The notes beneath the pieces are model-generated. The model did no database searches and was not told the DNA's origin. It worked only from the letters and a program-made list of their open reading frames with translations. Below are positions 1 through 10,267 of a stretch of 64,000 bases of DNA, in pieces; position 1 is the first letter of the stretch; each line of letters begins with the position of its first letter. Origin of the DNA: Sulfuricurvum sp. (GTDB lineage: Bacteria > Campylobacterota > Campylobacteria > Campylobacterales > Sulfurimonadaceae); the NCBI GenBank assembly GCA_024637295.1, contig JAGXFL010000006.1, positions 124,001 to 188,000 of the forward strand, in the 5' to 3' direction. Position numbers and translations under genes: made by a program.

Positions 1-274
1 CGACAGCAACTTACTTCAAATCGCTAAGCGTGTCGAAGAGATCGCATTAACCGATGATTATTTTATACAGCGTAAACTGTATCCGAACATAGACTTTTAT
101 TCAGGACTGATTTTAACGGCGTTGAAAATTCCAAAATCGATGTTTACCATTATATTTGTGATAGGTCGCAGTGTTGGTTGGATTACTCAATGGATCGAGC
201 TTAAAAATGACATAGAAATGAAAATTGCACGTCCTCGACAGCGTTATACCGGTGACAGTAAGAAAACATTATAA
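1..274 (+). CDS. gltA: Citrate synthase, C-terminal fragment
   Basis: The reading frame is open from base 2 and stops with TAA at 272-274, giving about 90 C-terminal residues; the start lies outside the window. The segment carries the type-II citrate synthase C-terminus: YPNIDFYSG, an IPKSMFT stretch, a GRSVGWI helix and the terminal ARPRQRYTG. In intact enzymes this region contains the catalytic Asp of the 'NVDFYSG' block and the arginine-rich end. The enzyme condenses acetyl-CoA and oxaloacetate to citrate in the oxidative or reductive TCA network. The family assignment is strong although only the end is visible. It has no operon link to the next gene, which starts about 80 bp downstream. 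Confidence 0.93.
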   Translation, partial: DSNLLQIAKRVEEIALTDDYFIQRKLYPNIDFYSGLILTALKIPKSMFTIIFVIGRSVGWITQWIELKNDIEMKIARPRQRYTGDSKKTL

Positions 275-352
275 TATTTTTAGCTTTTGAAAGGTCTGCA
301 TCTGTGTAATTAGATATAATAACTTAAATACAGAAAGATACAGGGGTGTTGC

Positions 353-784
353 ATGGAATGTGAATTTCCGACGGTTAACGCAAATAACGAAGAAATACGA
401 GCTATTTTGGCAGAAGTTAAAACAATAGCGGTACTTGGTTTGTCGCCAGATGCTACTAAAGACAGTTACCGTGTCGCACAATATTTGCAAAGTGCTGGTT
501 ATACAATAATTCCTGTTTATCCAAAAGAAGAGACGATATTAGGGGAAAAGGTATTTCGTTCACTTGAAGAAATTCCTTTTGGCGTTGATATGGTGAATAT
601 ATTTCGCAAACCTGATGCACTTAATGCAATCGTGGACGCATGTCTTACACGGGGAGATGTCAAGGTATTTTGGGCACAAATCGGTATTGTTAATAACGAA
701 GCAGCATCAAGGGCAGAAAATGCCGGTATGAAAGTGGTTCAAAACCATTGCAGCATGGTTGAACACCGTCGTATTCATGGATAA
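353..784 (+). CDS. CoA-binding (YccU-type) protein
   Basis: A 143-residue protein of the CoA_binding (YccU-like) family, a single Rossmann domain related to the N-terminus of succinyl-CoA synthetase alpha. The motif AVLGLSPDATKDSYRVAQYL (residues about 26-45) is the family's nucleotide/CoA loop. It is followed by a VYPKEETILGEKVFRSL strand and a late conserved QNHCSMVEHRR end. The length matches the family. The cellular role is not established; members bind CoA and are often single genes. It sits 10 bp before ilvA, so the two may be co-transcribed. The ATG at 353 follows a GGGGTGTTGC stretch, a weak ribosome site. Confidence 0.82.
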   Translation: MECEFPTVNANNEEIRAILAEVKTIAVLGLSPDATKDSYRVAQYLQSAGYTIIPVYPKEETILGEKVFRSLEEIPFGVDMVNIFRKPDALNAIVDACLTRGDVKVFWAQIGIVNNEAASRAENAGMKVVQNHCSMVEHRRIHG

Positions 785-793
785 AGGGAAAAG

Positions 794-2005
794 TTGATCG
801 ATTTAGAAACAATATATCAAGCTAGAGAACGGATCAAAGGGATTGTAGTCGAGACACCATTTTCGTTTGCTCCTCGTTTAAGTGAAGAAACCGGATGTGA
901 AATTTATCTCAAAAAAGAGAATCTTCAAATCACCGGTGCGTTTAAAATACGTGGTGCTTACAATAAAATTGCAACACTGGACCCTGAGCAACGTGCTATG
1001 GGAGTTATTGCAGCAAGTGCAGGCAATCATGCTCAAGGTGTTGCTTTGGCCGCACAAATGTTTCGGATTAATGCACTTATCGTAATGCCTGAATCGACTC
1101 CATTGACTAAAATAAACGGTGTTCGCTATTACGGGGCGGAAGTAATTTTACATGGAAGCAATTATGACGAAGCCTACGCGTATGCATCTGACTACGGCAA
1201 AGAACATTCAATGGTATTTGTCCATCCATTTGCAGATGAAGCGGTTATCGCAGGGCAGGGTACTGTAGCGTTGGAGATGTTGGAATCCATGATCCATTTG
1301 GATGCTATTGTTATCCCTGTAGGCGGTGGCGGACTTATATCGGGGATGGCATCGGCTATCAAGCAGCTGGCTCCCTCAATTGAAGTGATTGGGATTAGTG
1401 CTGTGGGTGCACCTGCGATGAAAGAATCCTTCGATGCAAAATGCGCTATTGACAGTACAACCGTACGGACGATTGCAGATGGGATCGCTGTGAGGGATAC
1501 ATCACCCTTGACTCTTGCTCATATATTAGAGACAGTCGACACAATGGTGGGTGTGGATGATGAAGAGATAGCCAATGCTATTTTATTTTTATTAGAGCGT
1601 CAAAAATTGGTCGTAGAAGGGGCCGGTGCAGCAGGTATTGCTGCATTGCTGCATAATAAGCTTCCCCATTTAAAAGGTAAAAAAGTCGGTGTTGTTCTCA
1701 GCGGTGGCAATATGGATGTCACCTTGTTGTCGATTATCATTGAAAAAGGTCTCATAAAATCCGGTAGAAAAATGAAACTAACCGTGACGTTGATCGATAA
1801 GCCGGGATCATTGATGCAATTGACCCATATGCTCCAAGAGTTAAATGCCAATATCGTCCATATAGAATATGACCGTACCTCTACCTCATTGGCTTATGGT
1901 GATGCGAATGTTACGATTCATCTAGAGACAAAAGGTGAAGAACATCAGCAGCAAATACGCTCACTTTTACATGAGCATCGTTATCTTAACAGTGAAGAAC
2001 ACTAA
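794..2005 (+). CDS. ilvA: Threonine ammonia-lyase (biosynthetic)
   Basis: A 403-residue PLP enzyme that deaminates threonine to 2-oxobutyrate, the first step toward isoleucine. Visible landmarks are the PLP-lysine motif GAFKIRGA (residues about 48-55), SAGNHAQG, the phosphate-binding GGGGLISG and a C-terminal ACT domain from about residue 330 (LTVTLIDKPGSLMQL). The length fits the short class with a single ACT domain. The start codon is TTG at 794, preceded by AAAGGGAAAAG, the only plausible start that keeps the N-terminal helix. ilvB and ilvN lie 5 kb downstream in this window, but not in the same operon. Confidence 0.93.
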   Translation: MIDLETIYQARERIKGIVVETPFSFAPRLSEETGCEIYLKKENLQITGAFKIRGAYNKIATLDPEQRAMGVIAASAGNHAQGVALAAQMFRINALIVMPESTPLTKINGVRYYGAEVILHGSNYDEAYAYASDYGKEHSMVFVHPFADEAVIAGQGTVALEMLESMIHLDAIVIPVGGGGLISGMASAIKQLAPSIEVIGISAVGAPAMKESFDAKCAIDSTTVRTIADGIAVRDTSPLTLAHILETVDTMVGVDDEEIANAILFLLERQKLVVEGAGAAGIAALLHNKLPHLKGKKVGVVLSGGNMDVTLLSIIIEKGLIKSGRKMKLTVTLIDKPGSLMQLTHMLQELNANIVHIEYDRTSTSLAYGDANVTIHLETKGEEHQQQIRSLLHEHRYLNSEEH

Positions 2006-2016
2006 GAGAAATTGCT

Positions 2017-4146
2017 ATGGATGCATTAAAATTAATTAATATAAAGTCATCCATTTTACGATTAACCACACTTAACAACGGACAGCTTGGTGTTGTTGAT
2101 GAGAATACGGCGATGCGGGTAATTGACACCAAGCATTACCGTGTATTAGACGGATTTAAAACTAATGTGGTACATGCCAATTTATTAGAGCGTCAAGCAG
2201 CTATCTCTTCTGACGGATTTTACTGTATATCTACCGTTGGTGGTAGTGATAAAGCAGCCGTTTTTGATGTCACCAATAAAAAACTTCTTTACCGTGTCGG
2301 TCATCATAAGGGTGAAATTGAATCTGTAGGTATAGATTCACAAGGGCGTTACTGTGTTACGGGTGGGCAAGATGGAAAAGTATTCGTTTGGGTGTTGCAA
2401 ACGGGTCTTTTAGTCTTCAGCATGCCAAACCATGGTGATTTTGTCACATCGATCGATTTTAGTCAAAATGGTCAATGGATAGCAACGGGAAGTTATGACC
2501 GAACCATAAACATTACGAATCTTTCGACAATGAAGAAGCATCTACGGCTTTTGGGACATAGCAGTGTCATCGTCAGTGTCCTTTTTATCTCAGGCTTACG
2601 ATTGCTTAGTGCTGAACGTGATGGTGCTCTTGTCATTTGGGATCTTTATAACGGTACAATCATTAAACGGTTACCAAAATTAGGCGATGAGATTATTTCA
2701 ATGTGTCTAAGCGTCGATAAAAGGTTTGCTTTTGTCGCAACACGTCTTGGATATATTTCATTGTATGATCTAAATAGCTTCACACTTCTTCGTCAGCACT
2801 ATTTGAAAATCAATGAAACCATTACCTCTATTGCTTTTATATCTGAAAAATTTTCATTAGCTATCGGAACAAAAGAGGGCAATATCTATTTTTATTCTCT
2901 TTTTGGAAATGAATCAGAGTTTCAGGAATTGATTAAAAATCAACAATATCGTGATTTTTATAATTTGGTAGATGATAACCCTATGCTTGTGTATTCACAA
3001 ATGTATGCACACGTTGAATTATTGTGGGTAAAATACGTACAAACGGCTAAGCGTTATTTGGAAGAAGGAGAAAAACTCAAAGCCAAAGAACTTTTGGAAC
3101 CATTTATTGGGATACCTTCTAAAACATCTTTTATTCAACAGCTTCTTCGTGATTATGAGCAATATGCACTTTTACTTACTTATATAGATGAAAAGCGCTA
3201 TGCCTTAGCTTATTCACTGGTTAAACAATATGCTTTATTTATGGATACCGATGCCTATCGAAAAATGGAGTTGATTTGGAAAAAGCATTTTTTAAAAGCA
3301 CAGCAAATCATTATGACTCAAAATGGAGAAGAGAATGCACGTAAGATACTAGCTCCTTTTCGTGGTATTACCGAAAAAGCTCCTTTGATACAAGGGATGT
3401 GCAATGAACACCGTATTTATGAATATTTTAAAAAGGTTATTGTCTCCCGTAATTTTGTAAAATTTATTGAGTTGACAAGAATGCACCCATTTTTAAAAGA
3501 GTTTTCTGAATATGATGATGTTAAGCTCTATATTGATCAACTTTATATTAAAACGCAAAAAGAGTTTAAAAGTGGTGACTATATAAATGCAAAAAAAGGG
3601 TGTGAAATATTAATTCTTTTCCCTGACTACACTCAAGAAGCACGAGAGATGTCTGAAATCATAAAAATTAAAAATCTTTTTTATGAAGCGCTTCGTGCAG
3701 AGAATTACATTAGTGCTTTTTCTCATCTGAGCGCTTATCCTCTTTTGTACGATATTCCGGAGGCAAAAAAGCTTGAAATGCAGTGGAATAAAGTCGTTGA
3801 TAAGGCTTTGCAGTGTGTTGTCAAAGGTGATGCTCTGGAATTGCGTACTGTTTTTTCGAGTTATCTTTCCATCAATGCAAAATTTTCAGCAATCGGAAGT
3901 GTCTTCTCTCAGTGCTATGCTATTCAATTACAAAATAAAATTGGGAAGCATGCACCTGCAATCGAATTAGAAAACGGAATCCGTAATTATATTTCGATGT
4001 TTGGTATTGATGAAACTATATTGGATTTCTTCGACCTTTTCAAAGGGCACTATGAAACAAAAACGGATCTTAAAATGCTAAAACAAGGTTCTTTGGAGTC
4101 TTGGACACCGGCCATGATTCTTGGTGATATTACAATTAAAAAATAA
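2017..4146 (+). CDS. WD40 repeat protein with helical C-terminus
   Basis: A 709-residue protein. The first ~300 residues are a WD40 beta-propeller: repeats such as GHHKGEIESVGIDSQGRYCV, TGGQDGKVFVW, TGSYDRTINI and SAERDGALVIWDL recur about every 40 residues. The remaining ~400 residues are charged and helical, with tetratricopeptide-like spacing and no recognised domain. No signal peptide or membrane segment is visible, so it is probably cytoplasmic. Such chimeras are common in sulfur-oxidising Campylobacterota, and their function is unknown. Its stop overlaps the next gene as TAATG, implying translational coupling to the Ppx/GppA phosphatase. Confidence 0.8.
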   Translation: MDALKLINIKSSILRLTTLNNGQLGVVDENTAMRVIDTKHYRVLDGFKTNVVHANLLERQAAISSDGFYCISTVGGSDKAAVFDVTNKKLLYRVGHHKGEIESVGIDSQGRYCVTGGQDGKVFVWVLQTGLLVFSMPNHGDFVTSIDFSQNGQWIATGSYDRTINITNLSTMKKHLRLLGHSSVIVSVLFISGLRLLSAERDGALVIWDLYNGTIIKRLPKLGDEIISMCLSVDKRFAFVATRLGYISLYDLNSFTLLRQHYLKINETITSIAFISEKFSLAIGTKEGNIYFYSLFGNESEFQELIKNQQYRDFYNLVDDNPMLVYSQMYAHVELLWVKYVQTAKRYLEEGEKLKAKELLEPFIGIPSKTSFIQQLLRDYEQYALLLTYIDEKRYALAYSLVKQYALFMDTDAYRKMELIWKKHFLKAQQIIMTQNGEENARKILAPFRGITEKAPLIQGMCNEHRIYEYFKKVIVSRNFVKFIELTRMHPFLKEFSEYDDVKLYIDQLYIKTQKEFKSGDYINAKKGCEILILFPDYTQEAREMSEIIKIKNLFYEALRAENYISAFSHLSAYPLLYDIPEAKKLEMQWNKVVDKALQCVVKGDALELRTVFSSYLSINAKFSAIGSVFSQCYAIQLQNKIGKHAPAIELENGIRNYISMFGIDETILDFFDLFKGHYETKTDLKMLKQGSLESWTPAMILGDITIKK

Positions 4147-5048
4147 TGATTGCTATTGACTTAGGCTCTAATACAATACGTTTTATTGAATATGATGGCA
4201 TTGTATGGGGTAAAAGCTATGAGAAAATAGTTCGTACAGCAGAATTACTGCAATCCACAAACATGATTTGTGATAATGCCTTGGTTAGGATATTAAATGC
4301 AATTGATGAAGCACAAACGCAGTTAGACTTTGGGAATCAAGATGTTGTTGCCGTGACGACTGCGGCTATTAGAATGGCAAGTAACCAAGAAGATATTATT
4401 GGAAAAATATTCCAGCATTGCGGTGTTAGATTTAGAGTCATTGATGGTGATAGAGAAGCCAAACTGACACTATTAGCCGTTAAAAACCGATTATTACAAC
4501 TGCAGATGAATCCAGAGTATTTTGTGTTGGCGGATATCGGTGGAGGATCAACAGAGCTTATATATTACAATGATGATACAACAAAGAGCATAAGTCTTCC
4601 AATCGGTATTGTCACGATGAGTGAACAAGCTGAAGGCAGGGAACGATTGGACTGTTTGCTGAAGGATTTTGAAGAAAAGGCGGCACTCTTTTTTCGTTCA
4701 TTAGATGTGCAATGGGAAAATGTAAGACTTGTATTGACATCTGGAACTCCAACGACAATAGCCGCATATCGTAGCGGAATGGATTATTCAAACTATGACC
4801 CAGCGAAGATTAATGGGTCAATTCTAACACTGGATGATTGTAAGCAAACGTATAGAGAACTTATGACTATGGATGAATCGATGCGATCAAAGTATGTCGG
4901 GATTGGTCGAGAACAACTCATTGCAACGGGAATACTCATGGTGGAAGCTCTCTTTAACAGCTGCGGAATACAAGAAGCCATAGTTGTTGATGACGGCCTT
5001 CGCGAAGGGGTCGCTTTGGATTATTTCAGCAGTAAAAGTTTTACTTAA
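4146..5048 (+). CDS. Ppx/GppA-family phosphatase
   Basis: A 300-residue member of the exopolyphosphatase/pppGpp phosphatase family (ASKHA fold). Visible motifs are the N-terminal phosphate loop IAIDLGSNTIRF, the ADIGGGSTEL phosphate-2 motif (about residue 128), LTSGTPTTIAA and the C-terminal VVDDGLREG. The length matches the short, single-lobe-pair Ppx/GppA proteins of Campylobacterota, which lack the C-terminal HD extension. It should hydrolyse polyphosphate or pppGpp terminal phosphates. It is translationally coupled to the upstream WD40 gene by a TAATG overlap. Choosing between Ppx and GppA is not possible from the sequence. Confidence 0.87.
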   Translation: MIAIDLGSNTIRFIEYDGIVWGKSYEKIVRTAELLQSTNMICDNALVRILNAIDEAQTQLDFGNQDVVAVTTAAIRMASNQEDIIGKIFQHCGVRFRVIDGDREAKLTLLAVKNRLLQLQMNPEYFVLADIGGGSTELIYYNDDTTKSISLPIGIVTMSEQAEGRERLDCLLKDFEEKAALFFRSLDVQWENVRLVLTSGTPTTIAAYRSGMDYSNYDPAKINGSILTLDDCKQTYRELMTMDESMRSKYVGIGREQLIATGILMVEALFNSCGIQEAIVVDDGLREGVALDYFSSKSFT

Positions 5049-5100
5049 GTGATTGGTATTGTATAATCCCCAACATTATTAATAAGGTCAAGGCAGCATA

Positions 5101-6534
5101 ATGACACAACCATCTTCGTTATCTAAAATTCAGCACGCTAATATCATTTCATTGTTTGTCTTTACAATAGGGCTAGGGGCAGAAGTCTACCACTATGGTT
5201 TTGATATTATGCGTATTATCAATATCGCTAATTTTGCCCTTGCATGGTATATGTTTATTAATATTCGCAATGTACAAAAAACGATTCATAAGGTGACCAC
5301 CGTTCTAACAGAAGCAGATGACGGTAAATTTACGAACCGTTTGGAGTACAAGGATGGTGGTGAACTAGAACAAATGCGTATTAGTTTTAATAACTTTGCC
5401 ACTCAGCTTTCATCCTATATGCAAGAGATATCTACTTCTATCGAAGAAGCAAGTCAGAAAACCTCTTATCGACAAATTGATTCTTCCGAATTTAAGGGTG
5501 ATTTTAAAACCAATATCAATGCTGCAAATCGTGCGATTGCTAATATGCAAACCGATACGAATAGTATCGTTGCGACTGAGATTAATGACGCCATTGGAAA
5601 TATTGGAAAAGGGGTTATTGGAGAGCTTGAACTGTTGCATGATGATTTGAACCGTTCGATTCACTATATTGATAAGATTGTTGGGATCAGTAAAGTAACT
5701 GAATCCAATGCAGATGAGAGTATCGATGTTATTGGGGAAATGACCGAACGATTGCATGCATTGATCATGAGTGCTGATACTTCCAGCCAAAGTATTACAG
5801 TACTCAATGAAAAGACGCGAGAGATCAATTCGATTGTTGATTTGATCAAAGAAATTGCTGATCAAACGAATCTCTTGGCGCTCAATGCTGCCATTGAGGC
5901 AGCACGTGCCGGTGAACACGGACGTGGTTTTGCGGTTGTTGCGGACGAGGTACGTAAACTTGCAGAGCGTACTCAAAAAGCGACCAGTGAGATCGCTATC
6001 TCTATTCAGACACTTCAACAGGATGCTTCTGATTTACAGGAGAGTTCTGAGTCAACCAATGACATCGCACAACAATCTCTTAGCACGATTGAAAAATTTA
6101 AAATGACATTCGATGAATTTAGCCATGGTGCAAAACAAGCTTCTGCATATGCGAGTTCGATTGAAAATATGGTCTATGTTTTATTGGCTAAAATTGATCA
6201 TACGATCTATAAATCTAATGCGTATACGTCTATCATTCGTCGTATTAAACGTGTTGATAACACGAGCCACACAGAGTGCCATTTGGGGCAATGGTATATT
6301 GGAACGGCAAAAGAGAAGTTTAGTAAAACCAATGCATATGCAAAAGTAGAAGCTCCTCATTCTGAAATACATCGTCTTGTTAATATTAATATTTCATTTA
6401 TAAGTCCAGAGGATAGAGTGATCAAAAATCACGAAGAAATTATCAATAATTTCAAAAAAATAGAAGAAAATAGTCTCAAAATGTACGGTTATTTAGAAGA
6501 GATGGTAAAAGAATCGGAACAACCGCTTAACTAA
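5101..6534 (+). CDS. Methyl-accepting chemotaxis protein with CZB zinc domain
   Basis: A 477-residue chemoreceptor. Two hydrophobic segments near the N-terminus (residues about 15-58) with a very short loop between them leave no periplasmic sensor domain. A HAMP-like stretch follows. The signalling tip carries the canonical [18 protein letters not shown] and [18 protein letters not shown] motifs at about residues 257-300. The C-terminus holds a CZB zinc-binding domain: [10 protein letters not shown] near residue 390, followed by later histidines. CZB receptors sense zinc or hypochlorous acid in the cytoplasm. The gene stands alone, bounded downstream by a bidirectional terminator. An internal antisense reading frame of 202 codons is a shadow. 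Confidence 0.92.
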   Translation: MTQPSSLSKIQHANIISLFVFTIGLGAEVYHYGFDIMRIINIANFALAWYMFINIRNVQKTIHKVTTVLTEADDGKFTNRLEYKDGGELEQMRISFNNFATQLSSYMQEISTSIEEASQKTSYRQIDSSEFKGDFKTNINAANRAIANMQTDTNSIVATEINDAIGNIGKGVIGELELLHDDLNRSIHYIDKIVGISKVTESNADESIDVIGEMTERLHALIMSADTSSQSITVLNEKTREINSIVDLIKEIADQTNLLALNAAIEAARAGEHGRGFAVVADEVRKLAERTQKATSEIAISIQTLQQDASDLQESSESTNDIAQQSLSTIEKFKMTFDEFSHGAKQASAYASSIENMVYVLLAKIDHTIYKSNAYTSIIRRIKRVDNTSHTECHLGQWYIGTAKEKFSKTNAYAKVEAPHSEIHRLVNINISFISPEDRVIKNHEEIINNFKKIEENSLKMYGYLEEMVKESEQPLN

Positions 6535-6553
6535 TCTCTCAAAAGAGAGATTA
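6532..6553. terminator. Bidirectional hairpin enclosing both stop codons
   Basis: Perfect inverted repeat TAATCTCTC-AAAA-GAGAGATTA: a 9-bp stem with a 4-nt loop. The TAA stop of the chemoreceptor lies in the left arm and the reverse-strand TAA stop of the cytochrome gene in the right arm. The right arm is followed by AAAATG and the left arm is preceded by pyrimidine-poor sequence, so it is a plausible terminator for both converging genes. Confidence 0.75.
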
Positions 6554-6955
6554 AAATGTTTCACCTTCATAGCGATCATATATCCATTCCGCTACCGCTT
6601 GTTTTTGTGCATCGTTTAGTTTCCCTTTTAGAGAGGGCATCACTCCGAATTTTTCCAATGCCATCGGTTCGCACATGCTATACTGAATACTTGGGTTATC
6701 AATATAATCTTTTACAAAAGCAATGACTACACGGCGTTTGACATCTTCATCGTCATCCATGGTATGGATATTGTTTTTTAGTTTATTGGATACTTCTACC
6801 ATAGGTGGTGCTTTGAGTGATTTAAAAGATTTAAGTGCTTCTGTTTTTGTCATCATCTCTGTGTGACATTTCATACAGTTGTTTTTGTAAACTTTATAGC
6901 CGTCAGCTCCCATAAGGGAGATGGCTGTTAATGCGATAAATGTGATGGATTTCAT
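6551..6955 (-). CDS. Periplasmic monoheme cytochrome c
   Basis: A 134-residue protein with an N-terminal signal peptide (hydrophobic FIALTAISLMG, cleavage near residue 17) and one c-type heme site, C27-M-K-C30-H31. A later GVMPSLKGKL segment offers a distal methionine ligand, as in class I cytochromes. The helix ending AVAEWIYDRYE is typical of the C-terminal helix of small soluble cytochromes. It would carry electrons in the periplasm, but the partner is unknown. It converges with the chemoreceptor gene. The promoter should lie upstream of 6955 in the 180-bp gap shared with ilvB. Confidence 0.85.
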   Translation of the reverse strand: MKSITFIALTAISLMGADGYKVYKNNCMKCHTEMMTKTEALKSFKSLKAPPMVEVSNKLKNNIHTMDDDEDVKRRVVIAFVKDYIDNPSIQYSMCEPMALEKFGVMPSLKGKLNDAQKQAVAEWIYDRYEGETF

Positions 6956-7079
6956 ATGCTTTCCTTTTATTTTTCTAATTTTAACTTCTTTTTTTCAATT
7001 CATTATTGATGAAGATCAATTTATTCTCAAGCTAATGGTTGTCATGACTTGCTTAACGTATTTTATAGCTAGTTTAGCT

Positions 7080-7085
7080 TATAAT
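7080..7085 (+). promoter_or_regulatory. Possible -10 element for ilvBN-lpxD
   Basis: TATAAT about 50 bp before the ilvB start codon, preceded by AT-rich sequence but without a clear -35 box, as is common for the housekeeping sigma factor in Campylobacterota. The rest of the 180-bp gap (6956-7135) shows no leader peptide or attenuator that I can recognise. Confidence 0.4.
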
Positions 7086-7135
7086 GGGCAAATTTTTTAA
7101 AGCACTATTACACTATTTTATATAAAGGAGACGAC

Positions 7136-8830
7136 ATGCAAATAAGCGGTGCACAGATGGTTATCGAAGCACTTATCGCTGAAGAGGTCGAAGTAGTATT
7201 CGGCTATCCAGGCGGTGCAATCATGAACGTCTATGATGAGATTTACAAACAAAATTCGTTTCAACACGTTTTAACACGTCATGAGCAAGCAGCTGTTCAT
7301 GCTGCTGAGGGCTACTCTAAGGCATCCGGAAAAGTGGGTGTTGCAATGATTACATCGGGGCCAGGTTTCACCAACGCGATTACCGGGATTGCGGATGCTT
7401 ATATGGATTCAATTCCTTTGGTCGTTATCAGTGGACAAGTTCCAATGTCTTTGATCGGTACGGATGCATTCCAGGAGATTGATGCGGTGGGTATCAGTCG
7501 ACCGTGTACAAAACATAACTATTTGGTAACCGATGCATCGGATCTTGCCCGCGTATTAAAAGAAGCATTTTATTTGGCGCGATCCGGCCGACCGGGACCT
7601 GTTCATGTTGATATTCCAAAAGACGTGACGGCTCAAATCGCAAATTTCGATTATTCTAAAGAGATCGAGCTAGAAACCTATAAACCAACCATTAAAGGAA
7701 ATTCTCGTCAGATCAAAAAAGCGATTGAAGCGATTACTGCTGCAAAACGTCCTTTACTTTATCTTGGTGGGGGTATTATCAATGCCAATGCGGCTGAACT
7801 AGTACGAGAATTTTCAAAGATGACGCAAATCCCTGCGGTTGAGACATTTATGGCTCGGGGTACTTTACATCATGAAGATCCATTGTTGATATCAATGCTG
7901 GGGATGCATGGATCGTATGCGGCAAATATGGCAATGTCTGAAACGGATCTCGTTATCGGATTGGGAGCACGTTTTGATGACCGTGTTACCGGTAAACTTT
8001 CTGAATTTGCAAAAAATGCCCAAATCATTCACGTCGATATTGATCCGGCGAGTATCTCAAAGCTTGTAAATGCACATTTTCCTATCGTTGGAGATGTCAA
8101 AAATGTCTTAGAGATGATGATGCCTTTGGCAAAAGAGCAAATCGATCCTTCGCGTTATGATGCATGGCATAAAACCATTGCAAATTTTAATAAATTGCAT
8201 CCTTTGAGCTATACAGAAGAGGGCGATCGTATTAAACCTCAATGGGTTGTTGAACGTATTGGACAGCTATTGGGAGATGATGCCAATATCTCTACGGATG
8301 TAGGTCAGCATCAGATGTGGACGGCACAGTTCTATCCATTTAGTCGTCCGCGTCAATGGATAAGTTCAGGTGGACTAGGGACAATGGGCTTTGGTTTTCC
8401 TGCAGCATTGGGTGTTAAACGTGCTGATCCTAAGCGTGTCAGTATCAATATTACCGGTGATGGCTCGATTTTGATGAATATTCAAGAACTTATGACCGCC
8501 GTAGAGTATAAGCTACCGGTTATCAATGTTATTTTAAATAATAATTTTTTGGGAATGGTACGTCAATGGCAGACTATGTTTTATGATAAAAGACATTCTC
8601 AGACAGATCTCTCTATTCAGCCGGACTTTGTAAAACTGGCTGAAAGTTTTGGCGGTATCGGTTACCGTGTAAGTACTAAAGAAGAGTTTGATGCTGCACT
8701 TAAAGATGCGGTTGAAAAAGATGTCGTTGCAATCATTGACGTAGCGGTTAATCGTTTTGAAAATGTATTGCCTATGGTTCCTGCCGGCGGGTCGCTCTTT
8801 AACATGATGTTAGAATACAAGGAGAAATAA
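7136..8830 (+). CDS. ilvB: Acetolactate synthase, large subunit
   Basis: A 564-residue thiamine-diphosphate enzyme that forms acetolactate or acetohydroxybutyrate for valine, leucine and isoleucine synthesis. Visible features are the N-terminal VFGYPGGAI and the catalytic-Glu region LTRHEQAAVHAAEGY, the central FAD/CoA-like domain with GLGARFDDRVTGKL, and the ThDP-binding GDGSILMNIQEL ending in LNNNFLGMVRQW. The length is standard. The start at 7136 follows AAAGGAG. It overlaps ilvN by one base (TAATG), so the two subunits are translationally coupled. Confidence 0.96.
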   Translation: MQISGAQMVIEALIAEEVEVVFGYPGGAIMNVYDEIYKQNSFQHVLTRHEQAAVHAAEGYSKASGKVGVAMITSGPGFTNAITGIADAYMDSIPLVVISGQVPMSLIGTDAFQEIDAVGISRPCTKHNYLVTDASDLARVLKEAFYLARSGRPGPVHVDIPKDVTAQIANFDYSKEIELETYKPTIKGNSRQIKKAIEAITAAKRPLLYLGGGIINANAAELVREFSKMTQIPAVETFMARGTLHHEDPLLISMLGMHGSYAANMAMSETDLVIGLGARFDDRVTGKLSEFAKNAQIIHVDIDPASISKLVNAHFPIVGDVKNVLEMMMPLAKEQIDPSRYDAWHKTIANFNKLHPLSYTEEGDRIKPQWVVERIGQLLGDDANISTDVGQHQMWTAQFYPFSRPRQWISSGGLGTMGFGFPAALGVKRADPKRVSINITGDGSILMNIQELMTAVEYKLPVINVILNNNFLGMVRQWQTMFYDKRHSQTDLSIQPDFVKLAESFGGIGYRVSTKEEFDAALKDAVEKDVVAIIDVAVNRFENVLPMVPAGGSLFNMMLEYKEK

Positions 8831-9300
8831 TGGAAGAAGCTCGACGCGTTATTTCTGTTATCGTTATTAATGAGGCAAGCGTACTTTCACGTATTTCCGG
8901 TTTGTTCTCAGGAAGAGGTTACAATATTGATTCTTTGACAGTAGCTCCGATACCTGATTCCAAGTATTCACGGATCACGATTGTTACAGCAGGCTCGGTA
9001 CGTGTGATTGAACAGATCATTAAACAGCTTCATAAATTGATACCGGTTTTAAAAGTCTATGAACATGCAGATTTGGTTGAAAAAGAGATGGCAATGGTCA
9101 AGATTCCTCTAAATGAATCGTTAAGCGATATAGAAGCTCTGGCACATGCCTATAATGGACGTATTGTAAATGTTGGCCATGATACTTTAATCGTTATGGT
9201 CGCCGATGAACCAAGTCGTGTAGGTCATTTTTTGGAAGCCATCAAGCGTTTTCATCCTAAAGAGATTGTTCGCAGTGGTTCTGTGGCACTGGAACGTTAA
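8830..9300 (+). CDS. ilvN: Acetolactate synthase, small regulatory subunit
   Basis: A 156-residue ACT-domain regulatory subunit. The N-terminal ACT domain reads [20 protein letters not shown] followed by [14 protein letters not shown]. The C-terminal half ([15 protein letters not shown]) matches the ALS small-subunit C-domain. It activates IlvB and confers valine feedback inhibition. It is coupled to ilvB by a 1-bp overlap and followed 2 bp later by lpxD. Confidence 0.95.
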   Translation: MEEARRVISVIVINEASVLSRISGLFSGRGYNIDSLTVAPIPDSKYSRITIVTAGSVRVIEQIIKQLHKLIPVLKVYEHADLVEKEMAMVKIPLNESLSDIEALAHAYNGRIVNVGHDTLIVMVADEPSRVGHFLEAIKRFHPKEIVRSGSVALER

Positions 9301-9302
9301 TC

Positions 9303-10253
9303 ATGACCATTCGTGAAATTGCACAATTATGTGAAATAGAGTGCACCTCAATGGATGAAAATGTCATAAGTGGAATCAACACACTCAAAGATGCACAAAA
9401 GGGGGAAATCTCTTTTTTATCCGATTCAAAGTATGAAAAAGATCTTTCGACAACGAATGCATCTGCTGTTCTTCTGCCATCGAACAAGTCCTATTTGTTA
9501 CCGAAAAATGTTGTCGCACTTATCAGTGATGAACCCTATTTGATGGTAGCAAAGCTTTCCAAATACTTTTCAAAGCCTATTCAAAATAGTAGCATAAAGC
9601 CGATTATAGGTGTGAATACTACGGTCTATCCAACTGCTCATATAGAGAATGGAGCCAAAATTGGGTCAGATTGTATTATTATGAGCGGAGTTTACGTTGG
9701 GACAGATGTTGTTATTGGGGATAATGTCATTCTTTACCCTAATGTGTGTGTCTATCGTGATTGTGTGATTGGCAGTAACGTTATGATTCATGCAGGTACA
9801 GTAGTAGGAAGTGACGGTTTTGGATATGCGCATACCAAGAAGGGCGAGCATATTAAGCTGTATCAAAATGGAAATGTCGTTATTGAGGATGATGTTGAAA
9901 TTGGTGCTAATACGACGATAGACTGTGCGGTTTTCGGTTCAACCTTGATCAAGCATGGAACGAAGATTGATAATTTAATACAAATCGGTCATAACTGCGT
10001 TGTCGGTGAACACTGTATTATGGTATCACAATCCGGTCTTGCAGGCTCTACAACCTTGGGTAGAAATGTTGTCATGGGAGGGCAAAGTGCCACTGCAGGG
10101 CATTTGAATATTGCAGCATTTACGACGCTTGCAGCTCGCTCAGGTGTTACAAAAAGTATCACAGAAGCCGGTGTCTACAGTGGATTTCCGCTGATGGAAC
10201 ATAAATTATGGTTAAAGCTTCAAGCAAAATTAGCTAAAATTTTACAATCATAA
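9303..10253 (+). CDS. lpxD: UDP-3-O-acyl-glucosamine N-acyltransferase
   Basis: A 316-residue left-handed beta-helix acyltransferase of lipid A synthesis. Residues about 1-100 are the LpxD N-terminal uridine-binding domain ([14 protein letters not shown]-like). Residues about 100-270 carry hexapeptide repeats ([40 protein letters not shown]). The catalytic histidine is expected in the [11 protein letters not shown] region. The enzyme adds a hydroxy-acyl chain to the 2-amino group of acylated UDP-glucosamine. It begins 2 bp after ilvN and is probably in the same transcript. Confidence 0.94.
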   Translation: MTIREIAQLCEIECTSMDENVISGINTLKDAQKGEISFLSDSKYEKDLSTTNASAVLLPSNKSYLLPKNVVALISDEPYLMVAKLSKYFSKPIQNSSIKPIIGVNTTVYPTAHIENGAKIGSDCIIMSGVYVGTDVVIGDNVILYPNVCVYRDCVIGSNVMIHAGTVVGSDGFGYAHTKKGEHIKLYQNGNVVIEDDVEIGANTTIDCAVFGSTLIKHGTKIDNLIQIGHNCVVGEHCIMVSQSGLAGSTTLGRNVVMGGQSATAGHLNIAAFTTLAARSGVTKSITEAGVYSGFPLMEHKLWLKLQAKLAKILQS

Positions 10254-10267
10254 AGTAAAGGAAACGT

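Noticed and set aside
5410-6018. A 202-codon reading frame antisense to the chemoreceptor gene
   Set aside because: It lies fully inside the conserved signalling domain of a clear methyl-accepting protein on the other strand, and its product has no family features.
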